60,962 bases of DNA from Bryobacterales bacterium (GTDB lineage: Bacteria > Acidobacteriota > Terriglobia > Bryobacterales > Bryobacteraceae), in the NCBI GenBank assembly GCA_003170295.1, contig PNAJ01000154.1:1-60962 (forward strand), written 5' to 3'. This document shows positions 1-7,116 of the stretch, one piece after another (the stretch's first letter is position 1; the number at the start of each line of letters is the position of its first letter). Position numbers and translations under genes: made by a program. The notes below the pieces were generated by a model. The model saw only the letters and a program-made list of their open reading frames with translations. It was not told the DNA's origin and ran no database searches.

Positions 1-112
1 AATCCTTCTCATTATCGGCAACTTCCCAGAACGCCGTTTGGGCCGACCTCCGGCAGAGATCGACAACCGCGTCGAGGAGGGCGAGCGGCCTCTACGAGCT
101 TACGGCCCGAAC
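1..112. other. window edge, no gene assigned
   Basis: This is the stretch downstream of the amidohydrolase stop. A plus-strand frame is open from the window edge to about position 163, but it would overlap the amidohydrolase in antisense and shows no family I recognise. No convincing terminator is seen. Confidence 0.3.
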
Positions 113-1408
113 TTATCGGGTCGCGGTCACTCCTCCCTTCATCACGAAGGACACGTGCAGTAACGCAGCTACGTCATGAAGCGGATCGCCCTCCACCGCG
201 ATGAGGTCGGCAAGCTTTCCCGCCTCAAGACTGCCGATCATTTCCCGCATACCCATGAGTTCGGCGCCTACCGTGGTCGCCGAGCGGAGCACTTCCTGTG
301 GCGTAAACCCAAGTTTCAGCAACATCAGAAGTTCATTCGCATTTTTCCCTTGTTTGTCTGCATCCGATGCATCGTAGCCCGTCGCAATCTTCACATGCAG
401 TTGCCGCGCGTCCGCAAGTTCCTGGCGGAATGCCTCAAAGCGAAGATCCAGCCGATCGCGCTCCAGTCCCTTGGAGGTTTCCAGAGAGCCAAACTGGGCA
501 GCCGAGGTGGGCACGAGGTACACGCCGCGCTTCGCCATCAGGACGAGAGTTTCGTGATCCACGGCGGTGCCATGCTCTATGGAGTCCACGCCCGCTTCGA
601 CCGCATTGCGCGCGCCCTCGCGCGTCGTGGCGTGAGCGGCGACGCGATGTCCTCCCTTGTGCGCCTCTTCGACGATCGTCCGCATTTCGTCAACCGTCAA
701 GGTCGGGTGATTGAAATTCGTAGTATTCGGCGAAGCGACGTCCAGAAAATCCGCATAAACCTTGATCACGTCAGCCCCGTTGTAGATCTGCTCCCGGACC
801 GCCCGGCGTGCCTCGTCGTTGCCGGTAATTAGCTGCGCGCCCCGCGGCAAATCGGCCATCTGCGGCGAGAGCCGATAAGGGAAATAGCCTCCGGTGGCGG
901 CGATGGCGCGCGCCGCAACCTCCATCCGCGGTCCCTCCACCAGCCCGGCGTAGATCCCGTCCCGCAATGCGACGTCGGCGTAGCCGGACCCTTCGCTGCC
1001 CAGATCACGGACGGCGGTGAAGCCAGCCTCGAGAATTGCCTTCGCGTTTGCCGCGCCCTCCAGTACCCGGTATTCATTCGACTTTGTTGTCAGCTGCAGA
1101 ATGTAGTTTTGATTCTGAGAGCCGATTTTCTGACTACGACTAAGCAAGTGGGTATGAACGTCGATGAGCCCGGGAATAAGCGTCGCCTCTTTCAGGTCGA
1201 TCAAAGTTGCCCCAGCCGGTATGGCCAGCCCGCTGCCAACTTGAATGATTTTTCCGTGTTCAATCAGGATGACGACGTTGTTCACATATTCGCCGCGCTC
1301 GACGTCAATCATTCGCGCACTGCGAACAGCGGTCACTTGGGCAGACGCGCTGAGGGAAGTAGCTATTGCCAAGAGAAAAGAAAAGGCCCGCGAGTTTCTC
1401 ATTTCCAT
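113..1408 (-). CDS. exported imidazolonepropionase-like amidohydrolase
   Basis: A metal-dependent hydrolase of the amidohydrolase superfamily, about 431 aa. After a hydrophobic N-terminal signal (residues ~8-23) it shows the metal-binding VHTH motif (H85, H87), then HATTREGARNAVEAGVDSIEHG with the later metal His residues, and ATGYDASD with the likely catalytic Asp. Related acidobacterial proteins are annotated as Xaa-Pro dipeptidase-like or imidazolonepropionase-like enzymes, and the substrate cannot be told from sequence. I chose the ATG at 1408 because it directly precedes the signal peptide; a longer frame starts at 1474. The protein is probably periplasmic. Its 5' side faces the accessory island. 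Confidence 0.88.
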   Translation of the reverse strand: MEMRNSRAFSFLLAIATSLSASAQVTAVRSARMIDVERGEYVNNVVILIEHGKIIQVGSGLAIPAGATLIDLKEATLIPGLIDVHTHLLSRSQKIGSQNQNYILQLTTKSNEYRVLEGAANAKAILEAGFTAVRDLGSEGSGYADVALRDGIYAGLVEGPRMEVAARAIAATGGYFPYRLSPQMADLPRGAQLITGNDEARRAVREQIYNGADVIKVYADFLDVASPNTTNFNHPTLTVDEMRTIVEEAHKGGHRVAAHATTREGARNAVEAGVDSIEHGTAVDHETLVLMAKRGVYLVPTSAAQFGSLETSKGLERDRLDLRFEAFRQELADARQLHVKIATGYDASDADKQGKNANELLMLLKLGFTPQEVLRSATTVGAELMGMREMIGSLEAGKLADLIAVEGDPLHDVAALLHVSFVMKGGVTATR

Positions 1409-1519
1409 GACGATAACAATTCGGAGAGGACAACAGCGGCAGCCCTGCGGTGCCGCACTTCGACCCGATCCCATTTTCGTGCGAAGTGTGTGTCGCCGCC
1501 ATCCTGCGGCCTGATGTCA

Positions 1520-1702
1520 TTATCGGTACCGTTTCCGAGCGGCCCTGGTGTCGCGCTGGGGAGGCTGCCAGGTGATTTTCTCTCCGTCCCGGCAGCTGCC
1601 GTCAGAATCGACAATCACGATCTGCCATACCTTCGGCTCGCGCAAAGGCATAATCTGCTCTTCGAGTCGTTCCAGTCGCCGAGAAATACTTTTGTTGATC
1701 AT
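1520..1702 (-). CDS. small island protein with RRLERLE N-terminus
   Basis: A 60-aa basic protein that starts SISRRLERLEEQ, followed by a beta-like segment VWQIVIVDSDGS. No known domain is assigned. Its start overlaps the stop of the preceding gene by 4 nt (ATGA), so it is translationally coupled to it. The N-terminal motif resembles those of the neighbours at 1699-2223 and 3188-3451, which suggests one small-protein family within the island. Such proteins sit beside terminase-like genes in phage-derived cassettes, as far as I recall; that link is inference. Confidence 0.6.
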   Translation of the reverse strand: MINKSISRRLERLEEQIMPLREPKVWQIVIVDSDGSCRDGEKITWQPPQRDTRAARKRYR

Positions 1703-2223
1703 TTCGCTGTTCCAATTGGGTAACGTGATAGCGTTTCCTGTAGCCGCACCTTCATTTCTGCTAGGGTCGGCTTCGGCATCGACTCCCAGTTCGGGTCTGC
1801 TCGGAGCCGCTCCCCGACTCGCTTGAGGCTTGCGAGCACGCTCTGTTTCGCGCCCGACGTATCGGTCGTCGCGACCCAGGCCGAGTGGCGACGCTCAAGT
1901 TGCTCAAGCCGTTTGAAGGTTGTTTTCACAAGCGTGTTTACTATCCTCCTTAAAGACTGCGCCGACCTAAAGATGGCGGCCTCACGAATTCGGCGCCGGA
2001 GCTCCAAAACTGTGGGCTGCGGCCTCGACTCCCAATCGGGATCTCCCCGCCGCGGGTCTGCCATCCGATTGATTGCCGCCAGTATCCTCTCGCGTGCCCC
2101 AGATGAATGGTCCGCCGCAACCAGCTCCGAGCGCTGCTGCTCAAGCTGTTGAAGCCGTCTGAGGATCGGTTTCACCGGAATCCGATCATTGGCGTGTCCC
2201 GCCCGTCTTGGCGTCGGTGGCAT
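1699..2223 (-). CDS. internally duplicated island protein
   Basis: A 174-aa protein made of two homologous halves. Residues ~17-86 and ~99-170 each run VK-x3-RRLxxLE, then a Ser-Gly-Ala helix segment, then DPxWESxPxPT and a charged helix. Each half begins with a GTG-AAA pair (GTG at 2175 and at 1929), and an AAGGAGG sequence lies about 14 nt before the second GTG. It may therefore be two tandem genes fused by loss of a stop, or the second half may be translated separately. It overlaps the upstream HTH gene by 38 nt if the first ATG is used, or leaves a 10-nt gap if GTG 2175 is used. Function unknown. Confidence 0.6.
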   Translation of the reverse strand: MPPTPRRAGHANDRIPVKPILRRLQQLEQQRSELVAADHSSGARERILAAINRMADPRRGDPDWESRPQPTVLELRRRIREAAIFRSAQSLRRIVNTLVKTTFKRLEQLERRHSAWVATTDTSGAKQSVLASLKRVGERLRADPNWESMPKPTLAEMKVRLQETLSRYPIGTAK

Positions 2224-2593
2224 CCTCCAGCGCTTTCACGCGTGCGTCGAGGTCCTCAATCTCAATCGCCTTGGCCGCGTGATTGAAAATCGCCTCGGCT
2301 GCGCGCACCTTGACTGACGCTGGCGTGCCCGGATCGATCAAGGTCTTCAGCAGCGTAGTAGCAGCCGCGGAAGTTCCCTGCTGAAGCCGGGCCACGGCTT
2401 GCCTGTACGACGCCTTCCGCGCATCGCGGTAAGCGGTCTCGAACTCCGGCAGCTTCTGCCATTTCAGCAGCGTATTGGGAGCCACGCCAATGGATCGTGC
2501 CGCTTCTTCGAGGTTGCGCTGAGTCAGCAAGGCGGCGATTGCCTCTTCTTTCTTCCGCCCGAATTTGCTGCCGTGGCCTTTCATCTGACGCAT
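2186..2593 (-). CDS. HTH protein resembling phage terminase small subunits
   Basis: A 135-aa protein with an N-terminal helix-turn-helix (LTQRNLEEAARSIGVAPNTLLKWQKLPEF, residues ~23-51), typical of terminase small subunits and related phBC6A51-type proteins. A helical region and a C-terminal coiled segment with IEIEDLDARVKALE follow. In phages such proteins recognise DNA for packaging. No large terminase, portal or capsid gene lies nearby, so this would be a remnant or a domesticated copy. It is the first gene of a minus-strand trio reaching 1520. Start alternatives are ATG 2593 and ATG 2584. Confidence 0.6.
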   Translation of the reverse strand: MRQMKGHGSKFGRKKEEAIAALLTQRNLEEAARSIGVAPNTLLKWQKLPEFETAYRDARKASYRQAVARLQQGTSAAATTLLKTLIDPGTPASVKVRAAEAIFNHAAKAIEIEDLDARVKALEDATDAKTGGTRQ

Positions 2594-2721
2594 CCTGACG
2601 CAATCTGCGCCGAAAGTGGCGGATCATTGCCAAACATTCCCCAAGGTTGATTTCGCTTGCTTTCTGCCGCCACCAGAGTGATCGATGTTGTCACGCGGTA
2701 ATCACCGCTCAAGGAGAAACC

Positions 2722-3101
2722 ATGAAATCGACCACAGAAAAGAAGGAAACGGCGCCCGCCGCCGCGACCACCGAGACGAAGGCCACGAAAAAGGCCGCCG
2801 CTGGCGCACGTCGCGCGAACGTTGCGCCCGCCAAGGGCAAGTCGGGGAAGAAGGCGTCCCCGAAAAAGAAAGCGCCCCGGAGCGCACGAAACGAAGCCCG
2901 GAGGGCAGCAAAACCGCGACGATCCTCGAAATGCTGAAGCGGCCGGGCGGAGCCAGCGCCAAGGACCTGCTCAAAGCCACCGGGTGGCAGCCGTATTCGC
3001 TGCGCGGGTTTCTTTCCGGCACGGTTGGCAAGAAGATGGGCCTCACGGTTACATCCACAAAGGGCGAAGACGGCGAGCGCAGCTATTCCGTAAAAGCCTG
3101 A
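2722..3101 (+). pseudogene. frameshifted DUF3489 protein
   Basis: The ATG at 2722 has a good Shine-Dalgarno (AAGGAGA). It opens a Lys/Ala-rich histone-like N-terminus (KKAAAGARR, KGKSGKKASPKKK) that ends at a stop near 2935. The expected C-terminal DUF3489 domain is intact one frame back (-1): EMLKRPGGASAKDLLKATGW, then LRGFLSGTVGKKMGLTVTS, ending at 3101. One missing base would restore a full-length protein of about 125 aa; the C-run at about 2875-2878 is the obvious place. It may be a real mutation, a homopolymer sequencing error or, less likely, programmed frameshifting. DUF3489 proteins are small basic proteins of unknown function, common in mobile regions. Confidence 0.7.
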
Positions 3102-3187
3102 TTCGTACGGCCGCTGTTCAAGTTGCGCCGCTGGGCTCGTGTCTGACGGCGTTTCTCGTTCTCCGCGCAGCGTGATGGGTCTCATAT

Positions 3188-3451
3188 CTAAACCTCAGCC
3201 AAATCGATGCCCAGATGTCGCTTCACAAATAATCGCCCGCGGCCGCAACTCATCATCAGTTCTCCGTCGATGATCGGGCTTTGACGCTCGACCCGAGCCA
3301 ATTCCAACTTGGTTGGTTCCTCACCTCGGCGAGCCCGCCGCTCGATCTCTGCGATTTCGGAACGTGTCAACGGTGGATACTTATCAAGACGCATCCAGTT
3401 GCCCGTTGCCTCAAGCGCGCGCAGTCGCCGCCGGATTCCCGCAATCGACAT
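3188..3451 (-). CDS. small island protein coupled to the methyltransferase
   Basis: An 87-aa protein starting MSIAGIRRRLRALEATG, again with the RRLxxLE-type opening seen in the other small genes of this island. The rest is charged, with PPLTRSEIAEIERRARRGEEPTKLELARVE. I chose ATG 3451 because it lies one base after the TGA of the methyltransferase gene (3455-3453), the usual arrangement for coupled translation. A longer frame to 3523 would overlap that gene. Function unknown. Confidence 0.6.
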   Translation of the reverse strand: MSIAGIRRRLRALEATGNWMRLDKYPPLTRSEIAEIERRARRGEEPTKLELARVERQSPIIDGELMMSCGRGRLFVKRHLGIDLAEV

Positions 3452-3452
3452 A

Positions 3453-4754
3453 TCAGACAGCCACTTCCCGACGCTCTGGCGCGATGGCATCGAATGTTCG
3501 CGCGTCGCCGTCAAGCGTCGCATGCTTGGCGGTCAACAGTTGCCAGCGCTGCACCACCACGTCTACGTACTTCGGATCAAGCTCGATGCCGTAGCAGACG
3601 CGCTCGTTCAATTCCGCCGCGGCGAGCGTCGTGCCCGAACCGAGGAAGGGGTCATAAACCAGTTCGCCACGCCGGAGGTGATTCAAGATCGGGCGCCGCA
3701 TCAACTCAATCGGCTTCTGCGTCGGGTGATCGAATTTGTCCTCGTCCGCTCCGCCCATGATGAACTTCGGTGAAGGCGAGTCCCAGATGGTCGAGTTTTC
3801 CCCGGCCTTGCCATACCAAGGTGCGTTCTTCTTTCGGACAAACCAGGCGGGCTCATGCTGGAACCAGTACAACGTCCTCGTCAGGACCGTCCGGCCCTTA
3901 TTCCAAATAATCTGCTGGTGATGAATAAATCCAATTCGTAGCAATCCATCCAGCACCTCGCGTGTGAACTTCGACGCGTGCCAGACGTACGCGACCTCGA
4001 GGCTCGGCACCAGCGCGAACGCTTCCGACCAGTCGGCGCGCGTGTCGCCTGAAATCGTGGTCTCCGTGTGGCCCTTTGTGCGCTTCTTCAGGTAGCTGGG
4101 CTCCGCTGGTCCGCAGCCGTTGAGCCCGGCGCGGTCGCGCCATTCCGAGTCAAGTTCGATGCCGTACGGCGGATGCGTGACCATCAACCGCGGCTTACGC
4201 TCACCCAGCAATCGCGCCACAGCTTCCGCGCTCGTCGCGTCGCCGCACAAAACTCTGTGAGACCCGAGCAACCAGAGATCGCCCAACCGGGACACGGGAG
4301 ACTCCGGCAACGGCGGCGCAGCCTTGGCTTTCTCCTCGTCTTCAAGCGCCAGCAGGTCATCGATCTCGCCAGGGTCGAAGCCCGTCAAAGATAAGTCGAA
4401 GTCGGCTTCCTGGATTTCCTGCAGCTCCAGCGCCAATAGATCCTCATCCCAATCCGCCCAGGTCACCGATCGGTTCACCATCAAGCGAAAAGCCTTCACC
4501 TGGGCCGGCGTCCACTCATCACAGAGAATTACCGGGATCTCCGTGATGCCGAGCTTGCGTGCGGCCTTAAGACGCAAATGGCCGTCGACGACCTCGCCGT
4601 CGCTGCGCGCAAGCACCGGGATCTTGAAACCAAATTCGCGAATCGATGCGCACATGCGATCCACGGCTTTGTCGTTCTTGCGCGGGTTGCGAGGATATTC
4701 GACCAAGCGATCGATGGACCAGTGTTCGATGTGCTTCTCAGCGGGCGAGGTCAT
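3453..4754 (-). CDS. ParB-domain DNA methyltransferase with altered catalytic motif
   Basis: A 433-aa fusion. Residues ~8-110 form a ParB/sulfiredoxin-like N-terminal domain (YPRNPRKNDKAVDRM, VDGHLRLKAARKLG). The C-terminal part is a DNA N4/N6 amino-methyltransferase in beta-class order, with catalytic motif IV first and the SAM-binding motif YDPFLGSGTTLAAAE near residue 385. Where D/N/S-PPY is expected the sequence reads THPPYG, with His194 in place of the acidic residue; one base (GAT to CAT) separates the two, so activity is doubtful. Such fusions are common in prophage-like islands. Start ATG 4754 is preferred over the TTG at 4796 because a GGGGCG lies before it and the domain begins right after. 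Confidence 0.88.
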   Translation of the reverse strand: MTSPAEKHIEHWSIDRLVEYPRNPRKNDKAVDRMCASIREFGFKIPVLARSDGEVVDGHLRLKAARKLGITEIPVILCDEWTPAQVKAFRLMVNRSVTWADWDEDLLALELQEIQEADFDLSLTGFDPGEIDDLLALEDEEKAKAAPPLPESPVSRLGDLWLLGSHRVLCGDATSAEAVARLLGERKPRLMVTHPPYGIELDSEWRDRAGLNGCGPAEPSYLKKRTKGHTETTISGDTRADWSEAFALVPSLEVAYVWHASKFTREVLDGLLRIGFIHHQQIIWNKGRTVLTRTLYWFQHEPAWFVRKKNAPWYGKAGENSTIWDSPSPKFIMGGADEDKFDHPTQKPIELMRRPILNHLRRGELVYDPFLGSGTTLAAAELNERVCYGIELDPKYVDVVVQRWQLLTAKHATLDGDARTFDAIAPERREVAV

Positions 4755-4796
4755 ATCTATCGCCCCTGAATAGCAGTTGCTGATTTCAGTCGTCAA

Positions 4797-5107
4797 CAGA
4801 AAACGTAATCGCGCCGACTTCCATGAGATCCCCTGGCATCTCGTGTCGGGTCGAATGTCGGGTTGTTTGTCGGGAAATTAGCCCTACCCGACATCGACTT
4901 GCTGAATGCGACCAAAGGCTTAGCTACCAAATGTCAGGTTTGTCTGGTTTTTACAGGAGAAGAGAGGGCTGGAGGAATTGTGATCCTGTATTTTGGGGTT
5001 CCGCACAACCGCAGATCACGCAGTCGCAGGCGTCCATTTTGGACTCCGTTTGGACTCCAGAAAGTTGTTCTTAGATGCTGCGGTGAGTGTAACTCTTTGA
5101 GGAATTT
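4797..5107. other. gene-free island edge beside tRNA-Pro
   Basis: About 310 nt between the methyltransferase start and the tRNA 3' end. I see no credible gene. It holds three TGTCGGG-type words at about 4844-4877, and the last can pair with CCCGACA to form a 7-bp stem. This is where an attachment site for an element integrated at the tRNA 3' end would be expected, but I did not find a second copy of the tRNA end by eye. Confidence 0.35.
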
Positions 5108-5184
5108 GGTCGGGCTGCCGGGATTTGAACCCGGGACCTCTTGCACCCCAAGCAAGCGCGCTAGCCAGGCTGCGCCACAGCCCG
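5108..5184 (-). tRNA. tRNA-Pro (anticodon GGG)
   Basis: Read on the minus strand from 5184, the acceptor arm CGGGCTG pairs with CAGCCCG, followed by discriminator A and an encoded CCA (5110-5108). The anticodon stem CTTGC/GCAAG closes the loop TTGGGGT, giving anticodon GGG, proline. The T arm contains GGTTCAAATCC. All arms fold, so the gene should be functional. It lies at the border between the accessory island (lower coordinates, at its 3' end) and the bacillithiol genes. Confidence 0.95.
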
Positions 5185-5198
5185 AACTATCGATTATA

Positions 5199-5263
5199 GC
5201 AAAAATATGGTCGATTAAGGCTCCAGCGGGGCATGAAAACAGCAAATTATGGTCGATTTAGAA
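5199..5263 (-). repeat. paired GACCATAAT element, copy 1
   Basis: On the minus strand the bshB1 stop codon runs into CTAAATCGACCATAAT. A second site, CCTTAATCGACCATAT, follows with its GACC exactly 42 bp after the first. The element fills the gap between bshB1 and the tRNA. The same layout occurs at 24844-24903 and 39526-39583 with a different central sequence, apart from a conserved GAGCC-TTAA just before the second site. Confidence 0.6.
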
Positions 5264-5947
5264 GCTGCGAGACGACAGTTTCACCTCCGAGATCCTTTCC
5301 AGGCGAATCGGGTCGTTGGCGAACAAGCCCAGGGCGTATTCGACGCCGACCGTCAGGCCGAGCAGGCGGGCTCCGGTCTTTTGCAAGTCGATATACCCTT
5401 TGCTCGCGACCTGGCTTTCGTGGCAGTTCATCACCGCTTTCCACTCGACGAGAACGTCGCCGATGTCGATGACGATGTCCGGTCTTTGAAGGTGTTGCGT
5501 GATGTTGTAGAAGAACAGGTTGGCGACGCGGTGAACCGGGAGATATTCCAATTCATCAAGGCCTCCATAGCGCGCGAAGCGGCACGCGTCGCGAGCTAGT
5601 TTGCCGGCCACTGCGTGGTCGGGATGCTGATTTTCCTGCGGGTGCGGGGCAAGTACGATCGCGGGTTTGAATTTTCTGATCTCCGCCGCGATTTTAAAAG
5701 CGTTCTCCGGCGAATATTCGAGATGGCAGTCGCCGCCGAAATCTAGAAAATCGATTGCGGCTCCGATCAGTTGGGCTGCTTTGCGCGATTCCTGCTCTCG
5801 GAGGTCGGGCGTGCCGGCCGAACCCGCTTCGCCGCGCGATAGGACCAGCATTTTCACGTCGTTCCCGTTCCTGACCTCCTTAATAAGGATCGGCGCACAG
5901 CCGAATTCGATGTCGTCGGGATGGGGGCCGATGGCCAGAATATTCAT
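5258..5947 (-). CDS. bshB1: N-acetylglucosaminyl-malate deacetylase (bacillithiol)
   Basis: A 229-aa PIG-L/LmbE-family zinc deacetylase. The N-terminal MNILAIGPHPDDIEFGC carries the Zn-binding HPDD, and HPQENQHPDH carries the second metal His. Family knowledge: BshB1 removes acetate from GlcNAc-malate, the second step of bacillithiol synthesis, in the cytoplasm. It overlaps bshA by 4 nt (5944-5947), so the two genes form one transcript. The third enzyme, BshC, is not in the window. Length and motifs match full-length BshB1. Confidence 0.92.
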   Translation of the reverse strand: MNILAIGPHPDDIEFGCAPILIKEVRNGNDVKMLVLSRGEAGSAGTPDLREQESRKAAQLIGAAIDFLDFGGDCHLEYSPENAFKIAAEIRKFKPAIVLAPHPQENQHPDHAVAGKLARDACRFARYGGLDELEYLPVHRVANLFFYNITQHLQRPDIVIDIGDVLVEWKAVMNCHESQVASKGYIDLQKTGARLLGLTVGVEYALGLFANDPIRLERISEVKLSSRSF

Positions 5948-7047
5948 TGCGCGCAGACTTCCTGGTAGTACTTCTCGTATTGAGGAATGATCAGCGACGT
6001 CGAATAGCGCATCTCGGCGGAGTGTCGCGCCGCGGCTGACATTCGCTGATAAAGCCGATCGTCGGTGAGCAGCGAGACAACTCTTCGCGCTTGTGCCGCG
6101 ATGTCGCCGACCGGCTCGAGGAATCCCTCCACGCCGTCGTCGATTAATTCCGGAGTTCCGCCGACGCGCGTTCCCACCGGAGGAACTCCGCAGGCCATTG
6201 CTTCGAGGGCGGCGAGTCCGAAGGCTTCCATCTCGCTCGGCATCAGGAGCACGTGATGCTTCGGAATCAGACGCTCGACGTGATCCTGTTTACCTAAGAA
6301 CGTGACATTGGTATCGATTCCCAGTTCGCGGGCCAGCATTTCCGCGGGGCCACGCTCCGGTCCGTCGCCGACCATTACGAGGCGGGCGGGCGTCGATTTG
6401 AGGACCTCTTTCAGAATCCGTACGCAATCCAGCACGCGCTTCACGGGCCGGAAATTCGAAAGATGGATCAGATGTTTTTCTTTCGGCTGGCGCTCGAGGT
6501 CAGGCTTGTAGAGATCGCAGTTAACGAAGTTGTGGATCACGCGAATCTCGTTCGCGACGCCGAAAAAGTCCGCGGTTCGGTCCTGCAAATAGTTGCTGAT
6601 CGTGGTAATGCCGTCCGATTTTTCGATGGAAAACTTCGTGATGGGAAAGTAGGAGCGGTCCGCGCCGACCAGCGTGATATCGGTGCCATGCAGTGTTGTG
6701 ACGAACGGCAATCGTCGCTGAGGCGCCATCATTTGCTGCGCGAGCAGAGCGGCGATCGAATGCGGGATGGCGTAGTGCACATGAAGCAGATCGAGATCGT
6801 AGCAGGCCGCCACTTCGGCCATCCGCGATGCTAGCGCCAAGCAATACGGAGGATAAAGAAATAGAGGATATGCGGAAACCTCCACCTCGTGATAATGAAT
6901 GCGCGGGATGCCAGGATCGAGTCGAATCGGATTCGCGTAGGTGATGAAATGAACCTCATGGCCTCGGGCCGCCAGTTCCAGGCCGAGCTCGGTCGCGACG
7001 ATGCCGCTGCCTCCGTAAGTCGGGTAACAGGTGATGCCGATCTTCAC
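5944..7047 (-). CDS. bshA: N-acetyl-alpha-D-glucosaminyl L-malate synthase
   Basis: A 367-aa GT-B fold glycosyltransferase (GT4) that joins GlcNAc from UDP-GlcNAc to L-malate, the first step of bacillithiol synthesis. Seen: N-terminal KIGITCYPTYGGSGIVATELG, the middle HLSNFRPVKRVLDCVRI, and the C-terminal donor-site segment LLMPSEMEAFGLAALEAMACGVPPVGTRVGG with the E-x7-E pattern. Length is normal for BshA. It is the first gene of a bshA-bshB1 operon and is divergent from the NHL gene at 7117. Confidence 0.93.
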   Translation of the reverse strand: MKIGITCYPTYGGSGIVATELGLELAARGHEVHFITYANPIRLDPGIPRIHYHEVEVSAYPLFLYPPYCLALASRMAEVAACYDLDLLHVHYAIPHSIAALLAQQMMAPQRRLPFVTTLHGTDITLVGADRSYFPITKFSIEKSDGITTISNYLQDRTADFFGVANEIRVIHNFVNCDLYKPDLERQPKEKHLIHLSNFRPVKRVLDCVRILKEVLKSTPARLVMVGDGPERGPAEMLARELGIDTNVTFLGKQDHVERLIPKHHVLLMPSEMEAFGLAALEAMACGVPPVGTRVGGTPELIDDGVEGFLEPVGDIAAQARRVVSLLTDDRLYQRMSAAARHSAEMRYSTSLIIPQYEKYYQEVCAQ

Positions 7048-7075
7048 AAGGGCAGGTTAGCATTTCAGTCTGAAG

Positions 7076-7081
7076 TACAAT
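7076..7081 (+). promoter_or_regulatory. possible -10 element for the NHL gene
   Basis: TACAAT inside CTGAAGTACAAT, about 35 nt before the GTG at 7117. The same AGTACAAT word lies upstream of the gene at 8218 (8187-8194), and a GAGTACAAT lies just before 43213. No strong -35 box is seen here. This is inference from the recurring word only. Confidence 0.3.
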
Positions 7082-7116
7082 CAGAGGTCGGACTCCGAAG
7101 GGTGCAGGAGGATACT

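Noticed and set aside
2..163. partial plus-strand frame at the window start
   Set aside because: It would end inside the amidohydrolase in antisense; without upstream sequence it cannot be supported.
4863..5261. 132-aa plus-strand frame across the tRNA region
   Set aside because: It reads through the antisense of tRNA-Pro (the familiar LPGFEPGT-type translation) and overlaps no recognisable domain.
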